Of a stretch of DNA of 32,915 bases, positions 1 through 7,767 are shown one piece after another. Under the pieces are notes generated by a model. It ran no database searches. It worked only from the letters and a program-made list of their open reading frames with translations, and was not told the DNA's origin. Source of the DNA: Proteobacteria bacterium UBA1148 (lineage in GTDB: Bacteria > Pseudomonadota > Gammaproteobacteria > Steroidobacterales > Rariloculaceae); assembly GCA_002311835.1 (NCBI GenBank), contig DBZY01000007.1, positions 15,904 through 48,818 of the forward strand. The letters are read 5' to 3'. Position numbers and translations under genes: made by a program. Positions within the stretch are counted from its first letter, which is position 1, and every line of letters begins with the position of its first letter.

Positions 1-928
1 ATTCTACGTTTTCCAAAAAGATCTCAAACTGCGATTGCCACCTCGAGATCGTGGGAGAACGAAATATTGGTAACCGTACATCAGTACCAACCAAGAAAGA
101 CTGAAGTAGGTCAGATTGCTCTTCGACCACCCCATTGATGTGGAGGGTAAAATTATCGTACAACTCTTTAGGATCACGGCCGTTAGCAAAATAATCTCCG
201 GTATAGACACTCTCACTGTTCCAGTAATCGTCAAAACTTATCGATACATCTGAAACCAGCGGACCAGATATCATGATATCTAAATCGTGCTGTACGAATT
301 CTTGATCAAGACCAAAATATCGGTTACCAATATTTCTCCCCCCGATAATTGCGAACCGATTGTCTGCCACATAGGCCTTATTGTGCATTCGATGATTCAG
401 TTGATCGACGCGAACAAGAAACTCAAAGGCCTTAGTGAGAGTCGACGCATTACGCCATCGCCATGGATTAAAAACACGAACCTCAATATTGGGATGATGA
501 TCGAGTCCGGCTATTTCCCCATCACGATTGGTTAGTAGAATGTCATCAAGCAACAGTCGTACCCTAACGCCACGATCAGCTGCGCGGATTACACGTTGCG
601 CTAGCAAGCTCCCAGTCTCATCTGACTCCCAAATGAAGTACTGGATGTCGAGCGTTGAGACTGCCAGATCTGCTAGAGCTAGCCGCGCGTTAAACGCAAG
701 ATCCCCGCGATCAAGGAGCCAAAAAGCAGACTCGCCTTCCGCGATCATAGCGTCCAACCGGTCGCCATATTCGTCTAAGAATCCATTATCGACCGCAGGT
801 AACGCGTGACTCTGTATAGGCGGAAACTCTCGTTGAGGCAATCGTGATATGACGCACCCCACGGGCAAAACTACCAGCAAAAGTAGCGTAGCCTTGAAAA
901 ACCTTGATTGACGCCCGTTGTGCCTCAT
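1..928 (-). CDS. Phospholipase D-like lipoprotein, ClsC/YmdC type (partial, C-terminus beyond left edge)
   Basis: The reading frame is open from the ATG at 928 to the left edge, about 309 codons, so the C-terminal part is missing. The N-terminus has a short hydrophobic stretch ending in VLPVGC around Cys25, a weak lipobox, so it is probably an envelope lipoprotein. A phospholipase D fold follows: STLDIQYFIW, GVRVRLLLDD, then a complete HKD motif (H-x-K-x4-D-x6-GGRN, beginning HNKAYVAD) and NIGNRYFG. The order and spacing resemble ClsC/YmdC cardiolipin synthases, which join two phospholipids through paired HKD motifs. Only the first HKD is inside the window, so activity cannot be judged. It is divergent from pobA across 209 bases. 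Cardiolipin synthesis is an inference; other PLD-family transferases are possible. Confidence 0.85.
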   Translation of the reverse strand, partial: MRHNGRQSRFFKATLLLLVVLPVGCVISRLPQREFPPIQSHALPAVDNGFLDEYGDRLDAMIAEGESAFWLLDRGDLAFNARLALADLAVSTLDIQYFIWESDETGSLLAQRVIRAADRGVRVRLLLDDILLTNRDGEIAGLDHHPNIEVRVFNPWRWRNASTLTKAFEFLVRVDQLNHRMHNKAYVADNRFAIIGGRNIGNRYFGLDQEFVQHDLDIMISGPLVSDVSISFDDYWNSESVYTGDYFANGRDPKELYDNFTLHINGVVEEQSDLLQSFLVGTDVRLPIFRSPTISRWQSQFEIFLENVE

Positions 929-1137
929 TATTTGAATTTTTAGCCCCTCGAAAACATGATGATCCTAGTTCTCAAGAGTCTTGTAAACCTTAAATAACTC
1001 CAATAATCGACATACTCACAACCGAATTACCCCGCATACCAAGTGATGTAGGATATTGGAGGGCAGGGGAGCGCGTTGATCATCTATACTCTTTCCCACA
1101 CAACTCCTGACAAGAGTAGCACCAAGACTATTCATCC
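929..1137. other. Intergenic region between the divergent PLD-like gene and pobA
   Basis: This 209-base gap must hold promoters for both divergent genes. A TATACT at 1085-1090 could be a -10 box for pobA, but I find no convincing -35 at 16-18 bases upstream. No strong Shine-Dalgarno sequence precedes the pobA ATG. No ORF or RNA gene is evident, and no regulator gene of the PobR type is adjacent. Confidence 0.4.
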
Positions 1138-2307
1138 ATGAGAACCCAAGTTGGAATAATAGGTTCAGGACCGGCGGGGCTGCTTCTCTCACAGCTCCTC
1201 GACCTACAGGGCATCGAAAGCGTGGTATTAGAACGGCGCAGCCAGGCGTACGTGCTTAGCCGTGTCCGAGCCGGTGTGCTTGAGGAGGGTACTGTTGCCA
1301 TGCTCAGACAAGCCCAAGCCGGCGAGCGAATGGACCGAGAAGGGTTGGTCCACGAAGGTTTGGACATTGCTATTGGAGACCGCCGACATCGCATCGATCT
1401 TAAAAAGCACACAGGAAAAACTTTGATGTTTTACGGCCAAACGGAGCTTACAAAAGATTTGATGGACGCCCGAGAAGCTCTGAATGCACAGATCGTCTAT
1501 GAAGCAAAAAATGTCAGCATCGAAGATCTAGATAGCAAGACACCCAAGCTGCGCTACGAGAAAAACGATAAAAAATATGAGGTAGTTTGCGACTTTATTG
1601 CTGGCTGTGATGGGTTTCACGGTATAAGTCGACGCTCTATTCCAGAGACTGTGCTTAAAACCCACGAACAAGTTTACCCCTTTAGCTGGCTGGGTATCCT
1701 TTCAGAAACAAGGCCTGTCTCCGATGAAGTCATCTATGTTAATAATTGGCATGGCTTCGCGCTCTGTAGCATGCGATCCATGACACGCAGTCGTTATTAC
1801 ATACAGTGTGCGTTTGACGAGGATTTGGAAAAATGGACTGATGATCGCTTCTGGGATGCCTTACGCACTCGACTACCACGGGATGCTGCCGAGTTATTAG
1901 AAGTTGGGCCATCGATAGAAAAAAGCATTGCCCCCCTACGAAGCTTCGTGGCAGAACCTATACAACACGGAAGATTGTTTTTAGCAGGTGATGCGGCACA
2001 CATCGTGCCACCTACAGGAGCCAAAGGCCTTAATCTAGCCGCATCGGATGTTCACTATCTGTCCAATGCCCTAGTTACGTTCTATATGGACAAGGATATG
2101 GGTTTACTGGAAAGCTACTCTCACAAGTGCCTAAAACGGGTCTGGCAAGCGGAGCGTTTCTCATGGTGGCTGACCTCCATACTTCATAGATTTCCGGATC
2201 AGAGTTCTTTCAACCGCAGTATTCAGGTAGCGGAACTTGATCACTTGATGGAATCGGATACTGCCCAAGCCGCATTCGCAGAAAACTACGTAGGATTGCC
2301 TTTCTAA
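1138..2307 (+). CDS. pobA: 4-hydroxybenzoate 3-monooxygenase (p-hydroxybenzoate hydroxylase)
   Basis: This flavoprotein hydroxylates 4-hydroxybenzoate to protocatechuate using FAD, NAD(P)H and O2 in the cytoplasm. The 389-residue protein is close to the usual 394 and collinear with Pseudomonas PobA. It has the dinucleotide fold GIIGSGPAG (6-14), the DG motif GCDGFHG (156-162) and the FAD motif LAGDAAHIVPPTGAKGLN (282-299). Residues that bind substrate or tune catalysis in the family are present one position earlier than in Pseudomonas: Tyr200, Ser211, Arg213, Tyr221, Pro292, Asn299 and Tyr384. The gene lies 13 bases before an esterase gene on the same strand and opposite ligCAB, whose enzymes use its product. 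Pathway context and residue conservation make the assignment firm. Confidence 0.97.
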   Translation: MRTQVGIIGSGPAGLLLSQLLDLQGIESVVLERRSQAYVLSRVRAGVLEEGTVAMLRQAQAGERMDREGLVHEGLDIAIGDRRHRIDLKKHTGKTLMFYGQTELTKDLMDAREALNAQIVYEAKNVSIEDLDSKTPKLRYEKNDKKYEVVCDFIAGCDGFHGISRRSIPETVLKTHEQVYPFSWLGILSETRPVSDEVIYVNNWHGFALCSMRSMTRSRYYIQCAFDEDLEKWTDDRFWDALRTRLPRDAAELLEVGPSIEKSIAPLRSFVAEPIQHGRLFLAGDAAHIVPPTGAKGLNLAASDVHYLSNALVTFYMDKDMGLLESYSHKCLKRVWQAERFSWWLTSILHRFPDQSSFNRSIQVAELDHLMESDTAQAAFAENYVGLPF

Positions 2308-2320
2308 TTATGATTGGGAT

Positions 2321-3532
2321 ATGAATATGAAAAAAATCACTCTGTACCTTTGCCTCATCCTACTTTTATTGGGTTGTGATGAATGGGAACCAAAGTCAGT
2401 GCAGGGTGTGCGGTTGATACAAACAGAGCATCAGGGCATGCCCCCGCTCAGCGCACTATCAGACTCATGGAACACCATTCACCCAGGCGGCGACACAACT
2501 TGCCTCTACGGTACAGAATATGGTTTTTTCGTAAAACCAGAGTCCACTCGTCAAGCGCTCATCACTTTCCCAGGCGGAGGCGCCTGCTGGTCTGGACAAA
2601 CCTGTAGCGATGAACCCCAGGGACGGATGGACGACAACCCAAAAACAGTTAGAGCAGAAGATAACCCACTAGGGTCGGGTGGTGTTTTCTCGGATGATAA
2701 TCCAGAAAACCCATTCCTTGGATTCACAAAGGTACATGTCGGATATTGCACTGGTGATATGCACATCGGGAACGCTATCCGTTCGAATCAGGCATGGATT
2801 GGAGAAGGAACCCCGCCGAGTCAAACCCTACATTTCAACGGCTATCAAAACGCCACCACAGTGCTTGACTGGGTCTATGATAATCTTCCTAATCTTGAAA
2901 CCGTAGTAGTCGGCGGATACACATCGGGAAGTTACGGTACACCACTCTTCGTTTCACTGATCGCTGATCACTACCCAGACGCGATGGTACGGCATATCGG
3001 CGATGGCAATGGAGCCTTGCATATAGGGACCAGAATGACTCCGTTGGTTGAGGCCTGGGATACCGCAGCAATTCTAGCGAATCATCCAGGCTTTGCGGAC
3101 ATTGATATGGAGAGTCTGTCCTTCGAGGATATTACGGTTGCTGCTGCAAGACGCCATCCGGATATCACATTTACACAACTGATCACGGCCCATGACCAAA
3201 CATTCTCAGAAATGATTGAATTTCTTGGCGTGGAAGACCCAATCCTCCAAGTTGTTGAAGCAGGTCACCGCTACGTCAAAGAACATGTATCAAACTATCG
3301 AACTTACATTGCTGGGGGCAATCGGCATGTTATTGGCTTAGGCTACTTTGACGCGATTGCTCCTACAGGTAACAGAAATCGTGGGTTACCTGAAATCTAT
3401 GACCGATTCTATAGCTACCAAGTTGATGGACGCAGGTACCGTGATTGGGTTGCAGATATCGTCAGCGGTGTACCTGTGATGGATGTCCGGTGCACGGATT
3501 GCAGCAAAGTCGAGTATTACATGGATCAGTAA
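2321..3532 (+). CDS. Pectinacetylesterase/Notum-like family lipoprotein
   Basis: This 403-residue protein begins with a lipoprotein signal (LLLLGC, Cys19), so it is probably membrane anchored. A GG-ATATG motif precedes the start; a second in-frame ATG lies two codons later. The family's oxyanion segment TFPGGGACWSG (82-92) is present. The nucleophile elbow reads GGYTSGSYG (198-206). Aligned by eye to the family pattern G-x-S-A-G-G, Thr201 occupies the catalytic serine position, with Ser202 next to it. Asp292 (AHDQTF) and His336 (GGNRHVIG) fit the other triad members. Family members remove acyl groups from polysaccharides or proteins; the substrate here is unknown. It follows pobA by 13 bases and likely shares its transcript, so an aromatic ester is one possible substrate (inference). 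Confidence 0.8.
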   Translation: MNMKKITLYLCLILLLLGCDEWEPKSVQGVRLIQTEHQGMPPLSALSDSWNTIHPGGDTTCLYGTEYGFFVKPESTRQALITFPGGGACWSGQTCSDEPQGRMDDNPKTVRAEDNPLGSGGVFSDDNPENPFLGFTKVHVGYCTGDMHIGNAIRSNQAWIGEGTPPSQTLHFNGYQNATTVLDWVYDNLPNLETVVVGGYTSGSYGTPLFVSLIADHYPDAMVRHIGDGNGALHIGTRMTPLVEAWDTAAILANHPGFADIDMESLSFEDITVAAARRHPDITFTQLITAHDQTFSEMIEFLGVEDPILQVVEAGHRYVKEHVSNYRTYIAGGNRHVIGLGYFDAIAPTGNRNRGLPEIYDRFYSYQVDGRRYRDWVADIVSGVPVMDVRCTDCSKVEYYMDQ

Positions 3533-3573
3533 TTAACCCATGCATGTAAGTAGTTGAAATTAGAACCTTTTAC

Positions 3574-4416
3574 TTAAGAATTATTTTCAAGAATAATCAA
3601 GCCAGCAGCAGTGTTGGAGGCAGGAACATGGTAGTTCTGGTAAACCTCGGTGATGTCATCACCTAAAGCGCCGCGCATGATAAGCCACATAACCATCTCA
3701 ATACCCTCTGCACCAGCCTCCCGGACATACTCAATGTGGGGCAACTCCACCAAGCGTTGAGGATCTTGCGTAAGATCGTTAAGAAAACGTTGATCAAAAT
3801 CCTTGTTTATGACGCCCGCTCGCTCGCCATGGAGCTGGTGGGACATCCCCCCAGTACCGAATATCACCACTTTCAGGTCCTCGTCGTATGCATCCACAGC
3901 TTTTCGGATGGAACGTCCCAGATCAAAACATCGTCTGCCCGTGGGCGGCGGATACTGGACCACATTGACCGCCAATGGAATGACCGGAAACGGCCACTCC
4001 TTGGGCTCACCACAAGCGATGGAAAGCGGTACAGTCAAGCCGTGGTCAACAGACATCTCATTGACAATTGTTATGTCGAATTCGTCAAGTATCAGCGACT
4101 CAGCCATATGCCATGCTAACTCCGGATGCCCCTTAACAATTGGCACAGGTCGCGGACCCCAACCCTCATCGGCTGGTGGAAACTCGCGAGCTACGCCGAT
4201 CGCAAACGTTGGGATAACCTCTAAAGAGAATGCTGTCCCATGATCGTTGTACACGAGGATAACAACGTCCGGTTCAACCTTGGATAACCACTCACGAGCG
4301 GGTTCGTATCCGTCAAATAATGGTTTCCAATAGGGCTCCTGAGTCTTACCTAGATCGACAGCGACACCGATTGCCGGGACATGAGAGGTTCCTACACCTG
4401 CCACGATGCGTCCCAT
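3574..4416 (-). CDS. ligB: Protocatechuate 4,5-dioxygenase, beta subunit
   Basis: This is the catalytic Fe(II) subunit of the extradiol dioxygenase that opens protocatechuate to 4-carboxy-2-hydroxymuconate-6-semialdehyde. The 280-residue protein is collinear with Sphingobium LigB but lacks about 20 residues of the C-terminal tail. Iron ligands match His12 (GTSHVP), His59 (YNDHGTAF) and Glu240 (EGIEMVMW), and the catalytic base is His193 (GGMSHQL). The stretch PADEGWGPRPVP (81-92) is characteristic of the family. The ligA stop and the ligB start share one base (TAATG), so translation is probably coupled and the subunits are made in equal amounts. It is convergent with the esterase gene. Confidence 0.97.
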   Translation of the reverse strand: MGRIVAGVGTSHVPAIGVAVDLGKTQEPYWKPLFDGYEPAREWLSKVEPDVVILVYNDHGTAFSLEVIPTFAIGVAREFPPADEGWGPRPVPIVKGHPELAWHMAESLILDEFDITIVNEMSVDHGLTVPLSIACGEPKEWPFPVIPLAVNVVQYPPPTGRRCFDLGRSIRKAVDAYDEDLKVVIFGTGGMSHQLHGERAGVINKDFDQRFLNDLTQDPQRLVELPHIEYVREAGAEGIEMVMWLIMRGALGDDITEVYQNYHVPASNTAAGLIILENNS

Positions 4417-4814
4417 TACCCCTTCTCCGACTTGCTACGGTTACCATCAATTGGGCGGCCACCCGCAATCATCATTTCCCGATACTCTTCCTGCGTCATA
4501 CCTGACATGGCGCCCGCCAAGTACTGGAATGAAAGTCCATCTGTTGCACCAAGCTTTGAGGTGTAATAAATATTACCGCCCACGTGAATCATGCCCAACC
4601 AATCTCGCTCCAGAACGCACCGTCGTTGTTCCAACGTCAACAATGGGAACTGATCTAGGTAAGCTGCTTCATCAGAACGAAAGGCCTCTCTATTCTCGGC
4701 CTTCATTAGTGACATACAAAACATATTTAGGTGATAACCCTCGTGGCACCGATCCTTATTAAATAGATAGGTCCCAGGTATATCGTCAAATCCACTTGTA
4801 TCTGTCACCAACAT
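4416..4814 (-). CDS. ligA: Protocatechuate 4,5-dioxygenase, alpha subunit
   Basis: This small subunit of about 130 residues covers the LigB active site in the alpha2beta2 enzyme and carries no metal ligands. It matches Sphingobium LigA throughout: FDDIPGTYLF, NMFCMSLMKAENRE, RDWLGMIHVGGNIYY and GMTQEEY. The start is uncertain. The ATG at 4814 directly follows GAGGT with no spacer, while an in-frame GTG at 4808 sits six bases after the same GAGGT, a better ribosome-binding distance; that would give a 130-residue protein beginning at TDTSG. It lies 10 bases after ligC and overlaps ligB by one base, so ligC-ligA-ligB is one operon. Confidence 0.95.
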   Translation of the reverse strand: MLVTDTSGFDDIPGTYLFNKDRCHEGYHLNMFCMSLMKAENREAFRSDEAAYLDQFPLLTLEQRRCVLERDWLGMIHVGGNIYYTSKLGATDGLSFQYLAGAMSGMTQEEYREMMIAGGRPIDGNRSKSEKG

Positions 4815-4824
4815 ACCTCATCAG

Positions 4825-5769
4825 CTAGCTATTCAGACTCTTCTCCAAGCGGTCCAGCGTCTGCATGGTAGGCAGACATTGTGCGACGCTTGCGTTCGGC
4901 TCACGACCATCGGCAATAGCAGACAAAAACTCCCGATCTTGAAGTTCGATACCATCCATGGACACGTCCACACCCGATACATCAATGGGGTTCTCTTCAC
5001 CGTCAAAAAGATCATCATATCGGGCTATATAGGTTCCGTTATCGCAAATGTAACGGAAAAACGTACCCAAAGGCCCGTCGTTGTTAAAGGAAAGAGAGAG
5101 CGTACAGATCGCGCCTGATGGAACTTTTATACCGATGCTCATATCCATCGCGATTCCGAGTTCCGGATGGTTGGGACCCTGTAACGCGTAGCACTCCGAC
5201 GCCACCTCCCCTGTTTGATATTGGAATAGATCTACCGTATGGCAGGCATGATGCCACAATAGGTGATCGGTCCAGCTTCGCGATTGACCTGCAGCATTCA
5301 TATTGGTTCGCCTGAAAAAATACGTCTGTACATCCATCTGTTGAATTACGAGTTCCCCCGATTTTATTTTCTGGCGCATCCACTGGTGGCTCGGATTAAA
5401 ACGACGTGTATGCCCCACCATGGCAATTAACCCAGTCTCCTCCTGTACCCTTACCAGGCGCTCCGAGTCTGTCAGGTTATCAGCCATGGGAATCTCTACC
5501 TCCACGTGCTTGCCAGCTCGCATGCACTGTTCAGCCTGATTGGTATGCATTTGCGTTGGTGAGGCTAGAATCGCTGCTTCGACACCACGCTGATCCAAAC
5601 TCTCTGCCAAATCCGTGGTCCAGTGCGGAATACCGAACTGTTTCGCTACGGCCTCCGTGGTGTCCGGGGACCCTCCTGCTAAGGAAACAACCTCAACTCC
5701 CTCAATTCGAGCCAGTCCCGCTAGATGCTTCTGCCCAAAAGCACCTTGACCCGCTACACACACCTTCAT
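4825..5769 (-). CDS. ligC: 4-carboxy-2-hydroxymuconate-6-semialdehyde dehydrogenase
   Basis: This Gfo/Idh/MocA-family oxidoreductase oxidises the hemiacetal form of the LigAB product to 2-pyrone-4,6-dicarboxylate with NAD(P)+. The 314-residue protein has an N-terminal Rossmann fold (VCVAGQGAFGQKHL, 3-16) and the family segments ILASPTQMHTNQA and KHVEVEIPMAD. The stretches MVGHTRRFNPSHQW, MDVQTYFFRR and RSWTDHLLWHHACHTVDLF are nearly identical in LigC of sphingomonads, which separates it from general dehydrogenases of the superfamily. AGGAG stands about eight bases before the ATG. It is the first gene of ligC-ligA-ligB; its promoter should be within 5770-5859, where no clear boxes are seen. 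Confidence 0.95.
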   Translation of the reverse strand: MKVCVAGQGAFGQKHLAGLARIEGVEVVSLAGGSPDTTEAVAKQFGIPHWTTDLAESLDQRGVEAAILASPTQMHTNQAEQCMRAGKHVEVEIPMADNLTDSERLVRVQEETGLIAMVGHTRRFNPSHQWMRQKIKSGELVIQQMDVQTYFFRRTNMNAAGQSRSWTDHLLWHHACHTVDLFQYQTGEVASECYALQGPNHPELGIAMDMSIGIKVPSGAICTLSLSFNNDGPLGTFFRYICDNGTYIARYDDLFDGEENPIDVSGVDVSMDGIELQDREFLSAIADGREPNASVAQCLPTMQTLDRLEKSLNS

Positions 5770-5859
5770 TTTTTTAACTCCTAGTCCGATGGATAATCGT
5801 TACCTATCAAGTCAATCGAAGAATTAACTGACACGTTGGGAGGAAAATTCTACTCTTTG

Positions 5860-6435
5860 TCAGCTACTATCGGGTATCACCGCTACAGCTTCCACCTCCA
5901 AAATAAAACGCGGATCAGATGCCAATCGGACAATCTCCACCGTTGTACTTGCAGGGCGATGATTATCTCCCCAGTACCGATTCATCACAGCGTTTATCGC
6001 GTCCTGATTCTCAGCAACGTCAACAACGAAACGAGTAACCTGAATGACATCTGTCATTTGACCACCGGCCGCCTCGACCGTGATTTTTATTCGCTCCATG
6101 ACCCTCTCAGCCTGCGCTTCAGGGCTGAAGTCCAAATGGTCAAACTCCGTAGAGTCATGGGGGTGGCTGTGGGGGACTGGTGCCCCGCTTGTGCCAGCTA
6201 AAAATAGGATACTGCCGGAACGAACTCTAATGGCAGAAGCGAAAGGCATGTTCGCACCTGCCGCAGGTTCTGTCCCTGGTAGATGGATGTACTCGTAAGC
6301 CTGATCCCCAGCAGTGGTTGTGCTCATAGAGGATGGCAACAAAAATCCGGCCATCTCGCAACCCGTAATCATTAGCATCATCGTCCCAATCATAAGGTAG
6401 ACACTAAAACTTCGATATTGTGTAACCAAATACAT
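5860..6435 (-). CDS. Rid-family (YjgF/UK114) lipoprotein
   Basis: The 191-residue protein has an N-terminal membrane segment ending in the lipobox LMITGC (Cys26), then a linker and a Rid domain from about residue 48. Rid features include LFLAGTSG (77-84), EAAGGQMTDVIQVTRFV (121-137), NRYW (152-155) and VEIVRL. RidA enzymes hydrolyse reactive enamines using an arginine in PARS; here the segment reads PAST (161-164), so that arginine is replaced by serine. It therefore belongs with Rid groups lacking the catalytic arginine, and deaminase activity is doubtful. AAGGAG about eight bases before the ATG supports the start. Rid proteins are normally cytoplasmic, so an envelope location is unusual. 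It lies downstream of two other exported-protein genes on the same strand. Confidence 0.85.
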   Translation of the reverse strand: MYLVTQYRSFSVYLMIGTMMLMITGCEMAGFLLPSSMSTTTAGDQAYEYIHLPGTEPAAGANMPFASAIRVRSGSILFLAGTSGAPVPHSHPHDSTEFDHLDFSPEAQAERVMERIKITVEAAGGQMTDVIQVTRFVVDVAENQDAINAVMNRYWGDNHRPASTTVEIVRLASDPRFILEVEAVAVIPDSS

Positions 6436-6647
6436 TGTGAATACTCCTTGCGATGTGCGGGTGGTATTAAAGTTTAATCAGTGGATCCGTATGTACCCTG
6501 CGAAGCAGGATCAAGTGTTATGTGGAAGCATGAGCCTCTAAATATGTTAAAGAGATATGAGAGGGCTGGGTCGTTACTAAATTTGAATGCCTCAAGCGAC
6601 GTGAGAAGCAGTACACGAAATAAAAACACTAAAGAGATTGAAAAACA

Positions 6648-7046
6648 CTAATCGATGGAATCAACACCGAAGCCAACGCCCTCCCATCCATCGGAAGGCC
6701 TCATAATAGTGATGATTTGAAGTCTATTCCCACCATCTCGAGCTTGGCGCCCTGTGACTACCACATCGTCACCCTCTCTTAGATCGTTATGTCTCCAGCC
6801 GCGACGGATCAGAATATTCCGCGGGTAGGTCTCTGTTTCCCAAACCTCAGTCTCACCATCGCTATTAGTGACCTCCACATACACTCGTGCGTGCGGGTTC
6901 TGATACCAAACCTCCGTAACAACACCTTCAATACGGGTAGAGGTATCTTCGTCGTAATGTGCCAGAAAAGAGTGATGAGAGAATGCTGGAACAGATACGC
7001 TTATTAACCAAAGCGTCAGTGTCACTTGAAAAATTCGGCAACTCAT
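6648..7046 (-). CDS. DUF6152-type exported protein
   Basis: A small secreted protein of 132 residues. A signal peptide (hydrophobic 8-20, likely cleaved near AFS-H) is followed by HHSFLAHYD (24-32), IEGVVTEVWYQNPHARVYVEV (39-59) and a compact beta-rich region with EGDDVVVTGRQARDGGNRL. These features fit the family I know as DUF6152, whose function is unknown; the beta-rich form suggests an OB-like fold (inference). It starts 34 bases after the stop of the upstream exported protein gene and is probably cotranscribed with it. Confidence 0.75.
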   Translation of the reverse strand: MSCRIFQVTLTLWLISVSVPAFSHHSFLAHYDEDTSTRIEGVVTEVWYQNPHARVYVEVTNSDGETEVWETETYPRNILIRRGWRHNDLREGDDVVVTGRQARDGGNRLQIITIMRPSDGWEGVGFGVDSID

Positions 7047-7080
7047 AACTCATCCTCCACCACGCGTCTACGATGCGTTC

Positions 7081-7767
7081 TCACTCACCAGGCACATGGA
7101 GCCTCGGCACACAATCGTAATCCAAGATATCTTCGTTAAACGGTACATAGATCTTGGTTACTGACCAAGGCTCCCGATAATACTCTGGATCATCAAGGGT
7201 TATTACTAGTTGCTTGCGTTCCCCGCCATCCAACAGCGTATAACGTTCAATGACATGCAGGCTCTCAGTATGTGGCAGACCCTGTGGACGCATATAACCT
7301 GCCTCGACGTTACGTGTATCCACCACTAACGTATCACCCTCCCACCAACCGATAGAGTGACCCATCAGTGTTGGATACGCGTCCTCAGGATGATCACGCC
7401 CATCCAACCACACTCGTCTGACCTGGTGGAAATTCTCGTACAAAAATGTGACACGGTGCTCCTGCTGAATAATCTCGTGAGGGAACGGCGCTGATATTTG
7501 ATGTACCAAAAATGGCGAGATGCAATTCTGAGTAGGATCATCCTGAGGGTCCGCATCGTAAGCTTGCTGAGCGAGGCGTCCGGCGGGAGTATAATCTGGC
7601 TCAGTAGGCCAACCTACCGTCGACCAAGTTTCGGAGTTCCAAGCACCAGAGAAATCCGGCAGATCAGCTGCTAAGGATAAGTTAGTCGAGACGGCCACCA
7701 CAAATGTCAGTAACCCAATCAGTGCCAGGAAAGGCGCTCGATCATACGCTTCACACATCGTGTTCAT
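7081..7767 (-). CDS. Conserved exported protein of unknown function
   Basis: This 228-residue protein has a signal peptide (hydrophobic 13-29, cleavage near LSLAA-D). The mature part begins DFSGAW and contains conserved-looking blocks: YTPAGRLAQQAYD, DDPTQNCISP, HEIIQQEHRVTFLYE, HQVRRVWLDGRDHPED, PTLMGHSIGWWEGDTLVVDT and DDPEYYREPWSVTK. I recognise this as a widespread uncharacterised family in environmental bacteria, rich in Trp, His and acidic residues, with no known catalytic motif. The start could be the ATG at 7767 or the one at 7758; GGGGG lies immediately before the first and eight bases before the second, so 7758 has better spacing. It is the first gene of a likely pair with the DUF6152 gene. 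Confidence 0.7.
   Translation of the reverse strand: MNTMCEAYDRAPFLALIGLLTFVVAVSTNLSLAADLPDFSGAWNSETWSTVGWPTEPDYTPAGRLAQQAYDADPQDDPTQNCISPFLVHQISAPFPHEIIQQEHRVTFLYENFHQVRRVWLDGRDHPEDAYPTLMGHSIGWWEGDTLVVDTRNVEAGYMRPQGLPHTESLHVIERYTLLDGGERKQLVITLDDPEYYREPWSVTKIYVPFNEDILDYDCVPRLHVPGE

Noticed and set aside
287..809. Two + strand reading frames opposite the left-edge gene
   Set aside because: They lie antisense to a continuous minus-strand PLD-like frame with a complete HKD motif; their translations show no domain features.
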